Positions 45,379 through 56,539 of a stretch of DNA of 64,000 nt are shown here, piece after piece; position 1 is the stretch's first letter; each line of letters starts with the position of its first letter. The translations under genes and the position numbers were made by a program. The stretch comes from Pisolithus tinctorius (taxonomy: Eukaryota > Basidiomycota > Agaricomycetes > Boletales > Pisolithaceae): the NCBI GenBank assembly GCA_024663395.1, contig JANFAH010000002.1, positions 1,612,001 through 1,676,000 on the forward strand. Reading direction: 5' to 3'. The notes below the pieces were generated by a model, which was given only the letters and a program-made list of their open reading frames with translations, was not told where the DNA came from and searched no databases.

Positions 45379-47546
45379 GTGAGAATCACGGTCGTCGACA
45401 TTGGGGCGAATCGTCAGGGTACTAATGAGGTGGAAAAGGTGATCGACGAGGGCAAGATGTCAACTCGGACACGGCATCTGGTGCTTCTGACTCATCCTTC
45501 GATTCCTAATGTTCATTACTTGCAAAAGGACTACGGTAACGGCCGTAGTCAGGGCCCCGATCGCACGACTACAACGCCACCTGGCCATGGGTGGGGCTCG
45601 TGCCGAGCTCGAATCATCTGAGTCTGAGGTTAAATCCGAATCTGAGTCGTCCGACGAAGCAGAATTGGACGTCATGGAAATAGTCGAAAACGAGCACGTT
45701 TGCTTTCGGAGAGTTTTCCATCAGAAACGCGCCCACTTCACGCTTGAACCCAACCGCAGTCTCAATCGAATCATCCATCCGGTATTTGAGGAGGGGTGAG
45801 GGTTCCGAGCGCAATAATCTCGTGTGCGACACCTTGATTGACAGGATGAACAATGAAAGTTGTCGAAGAATGACAAACGGTCTGTCCGGCATGACATCAA
45901 CGACTCGAATCAAACAGAAAAGAGAATTGCGATTTACCTTGTCATTACACTTAAATGTACTCCGCGACTGGCTTATCATCTAGGTCAAGACGGTGGAACT
46001 CACCAAGGAGGGGTGAGTACACTCAACGATCACAACCGCAACGACAGAACATGGACAGGCGTGTGGGATTAACGATCAAGCGTATACGCGATACAGACGA
46101 TCGACAGAGAGAGAGAAAGGGGGGAAAGAAGAGATGACCCCATGAACACTGACAGCACCAGTATATATACCCCCAGAGTCCAAACAACGCAACACATCCG
46201 CATGGCCGGACGAAAGCGCAATAGGAGGTGTGATAGTGTGACATGTTAGCAAGAGTGACGTCAATAGTGTGAGTGGCGTGTTAGTGGTAAGCGTACGCTT
46301 ACAGACAGGTTCTCCTACCTGAGGAAGTTTTGTGTTGATAATGGCCACCAGGGCGACGAAAATGGGTGTGAAGGGTAAGCTGGATATCTGTCCTTTCATG
46401 ACGCAGCGCGCGAACAGGCCACGTCCTCGTATGAGCCTTTCCGATAATAACTCGGTAACAACCTACTTGTGTAGTGTTGGCAGCGTTGACTCAGCTAACA
46501 ATACCGATGATTGATTTGCTCAGCGCACCCGGGAACAACCGAGATTGGTACTCTTGACTTGACGTGTCCGTTGCGGCAGCAGCCTGCATGGCATGGAGTT
46601 GAGCAGCTAGGGGGAACGTTAGATCGGGTTGCAACCATATCCGCGTCGCTGTAGTACAGGCGAAAGTGGCGAAGAGCACTCCAAGTGCGTTCACATAACC
46701 GTTGCCACTCCATAGTAAGCGTGCTGACAAAGACGACAAATCCTTGTCCGTTCGCAGGCACCGTACTTCCAGTTTGATGTCCATGACCAGCACCATTCAC
46801 GAAGAGAGTATGTGGCTCTTGCAGTTGCAATGACATGATTTTAACCCTTGAGCAGCCAAAGAAGAACAAGGTATATCTCACTACCATGAGCGCTCTCAAC
46901 TACGAAGAAGCTGTCCACAATCTTGAAGATTCAGTTCGAGGAAGGAGAAGAGGTGAGTACTGGTCTTAATTGCTGCAAAAACCATCGTCATAACTGCGAT
47001 GTCTGGAGTTTCGAGAACGTTGAGACGTTGCAGAATGCCTTGTGTCTAGTAGAACAAACGCTGCACACTGCTCGAGCAAGAACCCTCATCTCCTGATTCT
47101 GATTCATCAGATGACTCTGATTTCGACTCGGAATCGGACACCACATTCAATTCTACTGACTCATCCTCATCTGTGGTTCCCGATGGCAGTGCCCGACGCT
47201 CACCCCATAGTTGGCCCAGCCCATACAACTACAAGGCCACCTGTTCATGGGAGTGACGGAGAATGTAGACGGGAACATGATCGTGTCTACGAGCGAGACA
47301 AATATTGCGAGAACTCGTGCTCGCCATCTTCCCCTTGTCGATCTCCTTCGTCCTGTAGATCTCCTTCTCCACCTCGCCGGTACGGTGATAGTCACATGAC
47401 GAGAAGGGAAGACTCGCCACCCCACCGCTGCTACGATTCACCACTACATCAACCTCGAAAAGACGGGAACGTGGAAGGCCACGTGCCGATGGGTACTATC
47501 AGCGCAGAATGTAAATCTATTAGCGCCGAGTGAGTCTGAAGATCCT
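45379..47546. other. Region with acidic Ser/Asp/Glu repeats and unassigned frames
   Basis: No gene could be assembled. Two plus-strand stretches encode similar acidic runs (ELESSESEVKSESESSDEAE at about 45605; SPDSDSSDDSDFDSESDTTF at about 47087), and both lie near a shared nucleotide block (CGACTACAACGCCACCTGG-like at 45566; ACAACTACAAGGCCACCTG at 47226), so part of the region is duplicated. A minus frame 46899-46495 (134 codons, QLQEPHTLFVNGAGHGHQTG) is coding-like but unrecognised. Confidence 0.3.
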
Positions 47547-48425
47547 ATGACTGGTGATGGTGCCAACGATGCCCCTGCCGTTTCCCGTGAAAAACGTTGG
47601 CATTGCTGTTGAGGGTGCTACTGACGCTGCTTGAGGTGCCACTGATATCGTCCTGACGGAACCCGGTCTCGCCACTATCATCCATACCATCCGTGGCTCC
47701 CGTATCATCCTCGAATGTATGCGTAGCTGCTCCATCTACGCTTGTGCCATTACTATCCGTATTGTCGTCTGCTCCACCTTTCTTGTATTCGCATTCCACT
47801 ACGACTTCCCTCCTCTCATGGTGCTGATCATCGCCCTGCTCAACGATGGTACCGTCATGACGCCAGATTTGTGGGACTCGGAATATGTATGGGATTGTAC
47901 ATGGTCTTTACTTGACTCCTTCTACGTGGGTGTTTCCCCTTGGTTCTATGAGATCGCGTACTCATTGTGTCTAGCATTGCCCTCATTGCCATTGTTTTGA
48001 AGATGTCGTTCTTCCACGATAACTTTGGCGTTATGTGGCCCACAAGCAGCAGTGGCCCTCAGTCACACAAGATCACGTACCTCCAAGTTGCCATAATCTC
48101 GTAAGTATTGAGCTTCGTCACCGTCACGCGTTCGCATGAATTCTTCGTGGAACATCCGTCCTACGGTCTTATGGGTGCATTCCGCGTCATACAACTTATT
48201 TCATGGATCATTGCTGCTCGTGCCGATTGGGGTTTTACGAACATCCACTTATTGGCTTCTGATGGCCGGATTGGCATTGCTTGGGTCTGAGTGGGTTTCC
48301 ACGTCGAATATTTGGCGCGCACTTGAGTTTATTTGTCATCGTAGAACATCATCTGGTTTATCCCCCTTGATTGGATCAAGTTCGCAATGAAGGCTACAAT
48401 CATATGGAGATCCGCAAGCACCACT
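47547..48425 (+). pseudogene. PMA1: Plasma-membrane H+-ATPase 3' fragment
   Basis: It starts sharply at MTGDGANDAPAVSR, the P-type ATPase hinge motif, and continues NVGIAVEGATDAA, then TGA, then GATDIVLTEPGLATIIHTIR, MRSCSIYACAITIRIVVC, YDFPPLMVLIIALLNDGT, SIALIAIVLKMSFFHDNFGV, ITYLQVAIIS, VTRSHEFFVEHPSYGLMGAF, ADWGFTNIHLLASDGRIGIA, and WFIPLDWIKFAMKATIIW. This covers the last transmembrane part of the fungal proton pump. Several frameshifts, a TGA and the lack of the phosphorylation and nucleotide domains show it is a truncated pseudogene. A GTAAGT at the VAIIS junction suggests an intron is retained. Confidence 0.9.
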
Positions 48426-48619
48426 GTGATTAGTGAGGAAGGGATGGTTCGTGGAAGGAGCAGGATAATGGCTGCTATTTGAGGGATGAAGGCTGGAGTA
48501 TTGCCGCGCAGGGTACGTTTCAACTGAGAGATAAATCAGATGGAGAGGGAGAAGTAGCAGCACGCTGAGTGGGCTTGGAGCTATCATATAGAGGGTTTTC
48601 ACAGGGATTGGCCCTTATA
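48426..48619. other. Spacer between fragments
   Basis: A short stretch with no recognised feature, between the H+-ATPase fragment and the short-ORF relic. Confidence 0.3.
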
Positions 48620-48965
48620 TCCTGCCGTCGACAAAAAAGCTGACTCCTCCATTCGTCAACCTGTTCACGCCACAGAACTCAAGCTTTACCCCATCACCGC
48701 CTGCTATTTATCCACCCCCGTGGTCTGTGTATGTCCCGCTACCTTTGTGGCACTTTACCCCTCCTGATACCCCAGAAGCATCCCTGTCTTGCTCCGTGTC
48801 GTCCACCTCCCTGGCTCCCTCCACACCCCTACCTATACCTGCCGGCATTGAAGGCCTATCAGTCAAAATCGTGTCCGCATTGTCTTTGCTGGGATACTCC
48901 TCGATGGAGCATGTACCCATCCTGTCAGTCGAAGACGAAGGCATTCGCATTTGCTTCGCCTGCCA
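48620..48965 (-). pseudogene. Short ORF family, relic copy C
   Basis: The minus strand reads MAGEANANAFVFD and then shifts frame by one extra base (GACTGACAGG versus GACGACAGG in the other copies). It continues RMGTCSIEEYPSKDNADTIL, VDDTEQD and, further on, FCGVNRLTNGG and SFFVDGRI, matching exon 2 of the copy at 45030. Where that copy has a GTAAGA donor, this one has GCAAGA. It overlaps the left end of segmental copy B. Confidence 0.6.
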
Positions 48966-49073
48966 TTTGGTAAACTTGGCCTAAATGATATTAGGTACCC
49001 ACCATGACACTGCAATTGTAACCTATTGATGCGTGTTTCTCCGATGCCCCCCGCATTTTTTTTTCAGGTACCG

Positions 49074-49700
49074 TGCGCATACAAGGATATCGATGGTGAA
49101 GCACTCACTGCTTGCATCCTAAACAAACTCCAGTGATCAACTCCAGGTCGCAGCTGTCAAGGTTCCCGGATTCGGTGATAACCGCAAGTTCATCCTTGGC
49201 GACCTTACCATCCTCACCGGCGGTACGATCTTCACCGACGAGCTCGATGTCAAGCTTGAGAAGTCAAGCCCTGACCTCCTCGATTCGTCCGGCTCCATCA
49301 CCATCACCAAGGAGGACACCGTCGTCTTTAACTGGCGAGGGTTCCAAGGATGCCATTCAAGCACACTGCGAACAGATCCACACTCTTCTTGCAGACCCCT
49401 CGACGAGCGAATATCACAAGACCAAACTCCAAGAGCGTTTTGCCAAGTTGAGCGAAGGTGCTGCTGTCATCAAGGCCGGTGATGGCACCGACGTAGATGT
49501 TGGCGAAAAGAAGGATATGTACGACTACCCTTTGAACGCTGAACGTGCAGCCATCGAGGAAGGTATTCTTCCTGGTAGCGGTGCGGCATCCCTTAAGGCA
49601 TCCCTTGCCCTCGCCACCAACACTTCTGGATCATCCAGCTCGCCGACGCGCCCCCATGCCAAAGTTGTCCCTTATGACGCTGCAACTGCAACATACTGAT
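49074..49700 (+). pseudogene. HSP60: Mitochondrial HSP60 fragment B1
   Basis: [15 protein letters not shown], then a one-base insertion, [40 protein letters not shown], a second shift at TVVFN, then [40 protein letters not shown]. Same span of HSP60 as fragment A1, but the frameshifts lie elsewhere: A1 breaks at NRKF, B1 at NKLQ and VFN. The two copies have decayed independently. Confidence 0.85.
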
Positions 49701-49747
49701 GCGTGTTTCTCTGATGCCCCCTGTATTTTTTCCTTAGGTACCGTACG

Positions 49748-50400
49748 CATTTCTATTACCCTGTGCATCCAAGGATGCCGATGGTGAAGCACTCGCTGCT
49801 TACGCTCTCAGTAAACTTCGTGGTCAACTGCAGGTCGTAGTTGCCAAGGTCCCGGATTTGATGATAACGGAAATCCATCCTTGACGGCCTTGCCATCCTC
49901 ACCGGTGGTACCGTCTTCACCTGACGAGCTCGATGTCAAGCTTGAGAAGGCAAGCCCTGACCTCCTTGGTTCGTCCGACTCCATCTCCATCACCAGGAGG
50001 GCACCATTTTCCTTAACGGTGAGGTTTCCAAGGATATCATTCAGGCGCGCTGCGAACAGATCCGCGCTCTTCTTGCAGACCCCTCGACGAGCGAATATGA
50101 CAAGACCAAACCCTAAGAGCGTTTTGCCAAGTTGAGCGGCGATGTTGCCAACATCAAGGTCGGCGGTAGTCGGAAAATAGAGATTGGCTAAGAGAAGGAT
50201 AGGTATGACTACGCTTTGAATGCTACACAGTGCAGCTGCCGAGGAAGGCATTCTCCTTGACGGTGGTGTGGCCCTCCTAAGGCATCCCTTGCCCTCGCCT
50301 CCAACACTCCTGGATCATCCAGCTCGCCGACGCCCCCTCGATGCCAAGGTTGTTCTTAGTCGTCTTATCAAGGAACTTCTGTTCGACGATGCGTTGTAAT
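49748..50400 (+). pseudogene. HSP60: Mitochondrial HSP60 fragment B2 (tandem)
   Basis: Counterpart of A2 with the same linker in front (GATGCGTGTTTCTCTGATGC). It carries extra single-base insertions relative to A2, for example CACCTGACGAG at about 49918, and the same TAA after KIEIG. It ends near the shared GATGCGTTGTAATCAATCG. Confidence 0.8.
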
Positions 50401-50706
50401 CAATCGACATGCAATGAATTCATCTTCAGGCTTCTTCCGTTTTTCTCATGTAGACGGTTCAATAATTTTCGTGCACTATGTCATATATTGTATGGAATGG
50501 ACTCCGAGAATTCGCATGGTACACAAAAACACGCGCAGGGTGAGAGAAATGTGTGTGGGACCTAAGAAATGCAGAGGGCATCGGCAAAACACGTGTTAAT
50601 ACGTTACAGTTGCAGCGTCATAGTGGACGTAAGGCAAAAAGAAGGGAAGGCGAACGAACCAAAACCAAGTATATGGAAGAGCGTGGGACGCATGTCAGAA
50701 GGCGAT

Positions 50707-52125
50707 TTACTCTTTCTTCTCCTCAGAGCCTTGCGTTGACTCCTTGGAAGACGCATTCTCTGTGCTACGCTTCTCGTACACCTTCTGGAAAAGGCCTAGC
50801 GAAGCTTGTTGAATCTCACTGATCTTCTCCTTGATTTGCTCGGCAGTGACAGAAGCATTGCTGGTGAGGCCTTTTGAGGCCAATTTACGAAGTTCGCCAG
50901 CGAGTTTTGACACCTTCCTCTCGGCAGCATCGAGTTGGTCCTTGAACTCGTTCATTGCTATAACAAATGTGAATTAGTGCAAGAGAGCGAAGCACCATTC
51001 GACAAATACATACCCTTCTCTGTGTCCACACAGATCGATTCACCCTTGTTTGCTTCCTCGATGAGTCCCTGGTGTGCCTTATCGGTATCGGCATACTTCT
51101 CGGCGTCGGAGATCATGCGCTTGATGTCCTTGTCGCTCAAACCCGACGAGGACGCGATCATCATAGACTGGTCCTCGTTAGTTGCCTTGCCCTGGGCGGT
51201 GACGTAGACAATATCATCTACAAGAGGTGAGGAAATTATCTGAACACCTACATGAGGGACATACCAGCATCGATGTCGAGAGTGTTCTCAATCTGAGAGA
51301 TGCCCTTCGGAGCCGGAGGAATGCCAATGAGATTGAAGTTGCCAAGGAGTTTGTTGTCCTCGACGAGTTCACGTTCACCCTGGAATATCTTGACCTCAAT
51401 AGCGGTCTGGCCGTCGGCAGCGGTGGAGAAAACTTGCAACCCTTCGTTGGGATAGTCGTATTGCGGTTGATGAGTTTCGTCACGATATCACCGAGATTCG
51501 TCTCAATGCCGAGGGAGAATAGGGTGGGCGACGTCGAGAAGTAGAATGTCAGTGACATTTCTGGCGAGAACACCACCCTGGATAGCAGCACCAATGGCAA
51601 CGGCTTCATCGGGATTGACACCTTTACCTGGGTCGCGACCGAAGATCGACTTCAGTCTCGCCAACCTTGAGCATACGGGTCATACCACCAACGAGGATGA
51701 CCTCATTCACCTCACTAGGCTTGACTCCGGCATCCGACAATGCCTTCCTGCAGGGATTGACAATGGTATGTTGGATGAGAGGGCTGGTGAGAGTCTCAAA
51801 CTGAGTGCGGTTGAGCTTCAAGTTAATATGCTTGGGACCGGTTGTGTCTGCGGTGGTGAAAGGTAGCCTCGCGGATGCGGTGACTGGCCATGCAGTCTTG
51901 ACTGAGGTCAATGCTCGACTGTTTCTTGAATTCGTTTAAAATTAAGGATGTGAGTAACAAAAGCGATGTCGAAATCCTCGCCACCAACGCGGGTGTCTCC
52001 ATTGGTAAACTTGACCTCGAAGACTCCTTTATGCATCTCCAGAATGGAGATATCAAAAGTACCACTGCTGAGATCGTACACAGCGATCACTGACGACTCG
52101 GCATGGTCAAGGGTCATCCCCAAAA
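50707..52125 (-). pseudogene. SSC1: Mitochondrial HSP70 (SSC1-type), 5'-truncated, frameshifted
   Basis: Read on the minus strand: [72 protein letters not shown], a region of several shifts around GRDPG...[28 protein letters not shown], then [76 protein letters not shown] and a tail ending EEKKE. This is the end of the ATPase domain plus the substrate-binding domain and lid. At least two introns are kept (donors after DIDA and after DTEKG), so it came from genomic DNA, not from cDNA. Not functional. Confidence 0.9.
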
Positions 52126-52974
52126 AAAGTTACAGACCGTATATATTAAAAGTACCGGTGACTGCAAAAGTTGCGCAGTAATGCAAAATTTGTCGCGCAA
52201 TCACCACCGTTTTATTTTGCTTGTTTAATGTTACAGACGCAACGTTATATTGTGACGCTGCACCATCCAGGGTGAAATTTTTCCTGACGATCGGATAGCC
52301 AGTAGATGACAATTAGAAGCAACAGCTCATGCTATCTTTATGCCTGCCTGTTCTTCGCCCTACACTAAATAAATCTTCGCACATGCAGCCCACCACCGTT
52401 AAATGTGCCTATAGCGAAAGGCCGTTTCTTATTGTACTTATCTTTCATTCATCTGTGATTAACATGTGGATTTATGGAAGCATCCACAGCCCTTGTATCG
52501 GACATGCAAAGATGAAGGTCCCGCTAAAACCAAACCAGATTCCCGTTTGCCTATATTGCAACTATAGGTTGCTGCAGGGTGATAACTATTTTAGCGACCT
52601 CAGTGACCCTACACCAGTTTTTGAATGTGGCGGAATTTTGCAGAATTAGTTGAAGTTGGCTTCTAGAATTTGGTCATGCCGTTCATAGATTAGAAGGTAC
52701 TCTGTCTGAATGTCCCCTAGATACCCATATGTAGCCCTCATGGCTAAAGCATTTTGAAATGTCGAGAATTACAATGCCTTTTCAATGCATACCATGATTG
52801 GCAGGATTGGTTACTTCAACCAGATTTCACACGTTCTTCATATCTCATACCAACCAGTCTAATGTAAATGCAGTACACGGCATTTCGGTGCTTATTCAGC
52901 ATTGTCAGAAGGGTATAGCACGCGATGAAGGTTTCAGTGATAAAGGGGTAGAGACATGTGCATGATGTCCCGTA
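52126..52974. other. Spacer, nothing recognised
   Basis: Only short frames. Its left edge is where the mitochondrial HSP70 fragment breaks off. No repeat partner was noticed. Confidence 0.35.
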
Positions 52975-53455
52975 CTTTTTGTAAGTCATAGCCATCTGCC
53001 CTCTCTCCCACAGACGTCCACCAACTGCTGGGCTGCGGGTGAGCTCCCGCCATGTTCTGTCTGCTCTCTGCATGACTTACTCTTACTCAAGGAGCACAGC
53101 CAAATTCCCGGTCGCTTCTCCACCCAATTTCCACTATTCGCGTCTACCGGTGAGGTTCCTATCAGCTAATCGTTGGGTTATATGCATTGACCTCCATCCA
53201 GTATTATCCCTTCGCACCGACAGCGCTCAAGATTGTTATATACTTTGGCTTTAGCTGTGGGTTCAATCACTCTCTTCGGTTAGTATCGGCGACATCGCTG
53301 ATGTAGGTCGTAGTGTTCTGACGCTCAAGATTACCTTCCTCGTTTCGAGGGATAAAGTATGGCTCCGTTGTTCTTTCATCGCAGCTGATCGACGGACCTA
53401 ACGCTAAGGCGAAACGATTCCCACCGAGTATATGATCCCAGCGTAACGACACTCA
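52975..53455 (+). repeat. Duplicated upstream region of the TPR-HET genes, copy 1
   Basis: Aligned blocks are shared with 60760-61234: ACAGrCGTCCACCAAC, TGCATGACTTrCTC...AGsAGCACAGCCA, GTTATATGCryTGACC and CTGTGGGTT. The duplication that made the two TPR-HET genes therefore included at least 450 bp of upstream DNA, probably with the promoter. Divergence here is higher than in the coding sequence. Confidence 0.6.
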
Positions 53456-56400
53456 ATGGCTTCAACAGACGACGTTTCCCGCTGGCGAGCAAAGTTGGAA
53501 CGCCGTCCTCCGGGGCGTGATGGCCGTGATATCGTCTTCGCCAATCTGGCTAGGGCCCTCTACGAGAGATTCGAGAAAGAGCGTAACATCAACGACCTCA
53601 ACGAGGCGATCACTTTCCACCATGCTGCTTTGGAACTCCGACCCCTCGGGAATGACAATCGGGCTTTGTCACTCGGCTGTCTTGCCATTTGCTTTTCGAA
53701 GAGATACGACGCGCGGCGGGTACTTAATGACTTGGAGGAAGCCATCATCCTTGGACGGGCAGCGCTAGAGCTCCGTCCACTTGGGCATCCCGATCGCGCC
53801 GCTTCTCTCTACAATCTCGCTTGCGACCTCGGGGTGAGGTTCCAGAAACAAGCTGACATGCGCGATCTAGAAGAGATGATCGAGCTGCACCGTACAGCTT
53901 TGGAACTACATCCCTCTCAACATCCTCAGCGGTCCTCATCGCTCTGCCAACTAGCTATCTGTCTTTCGAGTAGATACGACAATCAGGACACAGTTGCCGA
54001 TCTGGAAGAAGCTGTGACACTCGGACGCGCCGCACTGGAGCTCCGTCCACCAGGACATCCTGGCCGTGGTGGAGTTCTCCATAATCTCGCTTGCGACCTC
54101 AGGAAGAAATTTCAGAGGCAAACCGACATACGCGACTTAGAGGAGGCGATTGAGCTTCTCCATGCAGCCTTGGAACTACGTCCCTCTGGACTCCCTCAAC
54201 GGTCCTCATCGCTCCATCAACTTGCTATCTGTCTTTCGGGTAGATACGACAATCGGGGAACAGTTACCGACCTAGAAGAAGCTGTGACGCTCGGACGTGC
54301 CGCACTGGAGCTCCGTCCAACAGGACATCCTAGTCGTGTCGTATCTCTATACAACCTCGCCTGCGACCTCGGGACGAGATTCAAGAAACAAGCTGACACA
54401 CGCGACTTAGAGGAGGCGATTGAGCTGCATCGTGCAGCTTTGGAACTACATCCTCCTGGACATCCTCAACGGTCCTCATCACTCCATCAACTTTCCATCT
54501 GTCTGTCGAGTAGATATGATAGTCGGAGAACAGTGGCCGACCTAGAGGAGGCTGTGATGCTCGGACGTGCTGCACTAGAGCTCCGTCCACAAGGGCATCC
54601 CGATCGTGGCAATTGTCTCAGTAGTCTCGGTACCACCCTCAGGAAGAAGTTTCAGAAACAAGAGAACATCGTCGAGTTGGATGAAGCGATCGAGCTGCAC
54701 CGTGCAGCTTTGCAACTCCGTCCCGCTGGACATCCTCAACGACCTTCATCGCTCCACAGCCTTGCTCTCTGTCTTTCAGATAGATATGACAATCAGAGCG
54801 TAGTTGCTGGCTCGAGAGAAACCGCGGCGCTTGGCCAGGTGGCACCGGCATTCCGTCCACCGGGGCATCCTGATCGTGGCCCAGCTGATCTGGACGAGGC
54901 TATCGTGCTCGAGCAGGAAGCCGTGCAGCTACTTACGCCCGGAGACCCTAGTTACGACATATCTCGGCGGTGTCTCACGGCCTATCTCCAAGTGAAGACC
55001 AGGTCACAGGTTGCTACACCACCCTCCAATACCTCACTTGCCGTCCACTTTGACATTAAGGAAGTCATCCATAATATTGCGTTTGAAACCCTCAAAGCCT
55101 CCCCGCCCAGGCTGCTCCACACGCTTACTGGCGTCCTATGCAATCGGGACGAACAGATATCCCATTTTATGGCCAGTCAGCAATACAATCAACTGCTGTC
55201 TTCGTGTATAACTTGCAACCGGGATGAGCGAATGAACCTCATCCGTACTGAAGTCTCAAGATACTTTCGGTTCGCCACACTTTCTCACCGCTGGGGCGAA
55301 GGCGAGCCATCGTTGCGCGACATTGAGGGCCGCCGAATATATGGTATGTCAGGAAGGCGGGGCTTGAGAAAGCTTCAAGCCTTTTGTGCTGCCGCCTGTG
55401 AGCTGGATTACCTATGGGCGTGGAGTGACACGTGCTGCATAGACAAAGGTAGCAGCGCCGAGTTTCAGGAAGCGATAGGATCAATGTTCGCGTGGTATCG
55501 ACACTCCTTCCTGACCATTGTCTACCTTTCTGACGTTCCTGATACCGGTTCAATTTGGAGGAGCGAATGGTTCAGACGTGGGTGGACCCTTCAAGAACTA
55601 CTAGCGTCCCGAAGTGTACTTTTCTACACCCAAACCTGGTCACTCTACAAGAATCTCACGTCTTCAAACCATAAAGCCGATGCAGCTGTACTGGAAGAGC
55701 TGGAGAGGGCAACCGGAATAGAATCTCGGTTCCTCACCAATTTTTCTCCGGGTGTGAATGATGCACGTTCGAGGCTGCAATGGGCATCGTTGCGTCGTAC
55801 CACCCGACCTGAGGATATTGCCTATTCACTTTTCGGGATCTTTAATATCCACCTACCGGTTCTGTATGGTGAATCTGCCGAGAATGCACTTGGCCGTCTC
55901 CTGGCCGAACTCATATCGCAGTCTGGAGACATCTCGATTCTGGATTGGACAGGAGAAGCGTCGCCGTTTCATAGCTGTTTTCCTGCTCACATCACTTCGT
56001 ACCAGAAGCTACCATTGCCTCTACTCCAACCTGCTGCAGAAGAACATGTGACAACAAGACTGGCGCCGAGGATGAGAGAGGAACCCACGTCGTCGTCACT
56101 ACAGACGTTGTATCGCTCACTTGCTAAGTCACCCCTCCCGCGATTTTCCAGTCACCGCCTTGCATTGCCATGCATCTCCTACGTTGCTACAGCGGTTCTG
56201 CGCAGAAGGGCAGATGCATCTGCACCGAGTTACACGTACAAAATCGAGGCATCCGGTCTGAAACCACTCGAAATTACACTGCCAAGCGAGTTAGAAAATG
56301 GTGCTCTGCAGCTCGTTCGTCCTTGGCACTCGAAGCTGCTTGGTCCATCAACCCAGCTATACTCCACGACTGAAGAGCAGCTACTTTTTACACTGGGGAG

Positions 56401-56539
56401 GCCGTTTAATGCTCTTTTGTTGAACGAACTACCTCACAACGAGTACAAAAGGATTGCATCTTCTACCTCTATCATTGCTCGGCCTTTAGACTCAGCCAGC
56501 ATTTTGCAAAACGAAGTTAGGACATTGGAGATTGTGTAG
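53456..56539 (+). CDS. TPR-HET protein 1 (heterokaryon-incompatibility type), 1027 aa
   Basis: One uninterrupted 1027-codon frame starting MASTDDVSRWRAKLERRP. Residues of about 45 to 490 form eleven 45-residue TPR-like units (for example DLEEAIELHRAALELHPPGH, then SSLHQLAICLSSRYDN). The HET domain follows: LSHRWGEGEPSLRDIEGR near residue 608, YLWAWSDTCCIDK near 650, FAWYRHSFLTIVYLSDV, EWFRRGWTLQELLASRSVLF near 705, and RRTTRPEDIAYSLFGIFNIH with LPVLYGES near 780. HET domains trigger cell death in fungal non-self recognition, usually cytoplasmic. Here the repeat array is N-terminal and there is no nucleotide-binding module, unlike HET-E. It is intact and intronless. Confidence 0.9.
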   Translation: MASTDDVSRWRAKLERRPPGRDGRDIVFANLARALYERFEKERNINDLNEAITFHHAALELRPLGNDNRALSLGCLAICFSKRYDARRVLNDLEEAIILGRAALELRPLGHPDRAASLYNLACDLGVRFQKQADMRDLEEMIELHRTALELHPSQHPQRSSSLCQLAICLSSRYDNQDTVADLEEAVTLGRAALELRPPGHPGRGGVLHNLACDLRKKFQRQTDIRDLEEAIELLHAALELRPSGLPQRSSSLHQLAICLSGRYDNRGTVTDLEEAVTLGRAALELRPTGHPSRVVSLYNLACDLGTRFKKQADTRDLEEAIELHRAALELHPPGHPQRSSSLHQLSICLSSRYDSRRTVADLEEAVMLGRAALELRPQGHPDRGNCLSSLGTTLRKKFQKQENIVELDEAIELHRAALQLRPAGHPQRPSSLHSLALCLSDRYDNQSVVAGSRETAALGQVAPAFRPPGHPDRGPADLDEAIVLEQEAVQLLTPGDPSYDISRRCLTAYLQVKTRSQVATPPSNTSLAVHFDIKEVIHNIAFETLKASPPRLLHTLTGVLCNRDEQISHFMASQQYNQLLSSCITCNRDERMNLIRTEVSRYFRFATLSHRWGEGEPSLRDIEGRRIYGMSGRRGLRKLQAFCAAACELDYLWAWSDTCCIDKGSSAEFQEAIGSMFAWYRHSFLTIVYLSDVPDTGSIWRSEWFRRGWTLQELLASRSVLFYTQTWSLYKNLTSSNHKADAAVLEELERATGIESRFLTNFSPGVNDARSRLQWASLRRTTRPEDIAYSLFGIFNIHLPVLYGESAENALGRLLAELISQSGDISILDWTGEASPFHSCFPAHITSYQKLPLPLLQPAAEEHVTTRLAPRMREEPTSSSLQTLYRSLAKSPLPRFSSHRLALPCISYVATAVLRRRADASAPSYTYKIEASGLKPLEITLPSELENGALQLVRPWHSKLLGPSTQLYSTTEEQLLFTLGRPFNALLLNELPHNEYKRIASSTSIIARPLDSASILQNEVRTLEIV
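53861..54940 (+). repeat. 270-bp TPR super-repeats, four in tandem
   Basis: Equivalent points recur at exactly 270-bp spacing: 53861, 54131, 54401 and 54671 (CGCGAyyTAGArGArr and its counterpart GTCGAGTTGGATGAAG). Each unit encodes 90 aa, two 45-residue TPR motifs of alternating type. Nucleotide identity between units is high, which suggests recent duplication or gene conversion. The paralogue at 61235 has one such unit. Confidence 0.85.

Larger units (their letters stand above)
48772..50610 (+). repeat. 1.8-kb segmental duplication, copy B
   Basis: Counterpart of 9240-11063, same orientation, separated by about 39.5 kb. By eye the copies differ at only a few percent of sites plus one-base indels. 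The left flank of copy B includes the rest of the short ORF, so the duplicated segment most likely originated in a longer B-like locus. Confidence 0.85.

Noticed and set aside
52329..52649. 106-codon plus frame
   Set aside because: No motif, irregular composition, and no start context or splice partner.
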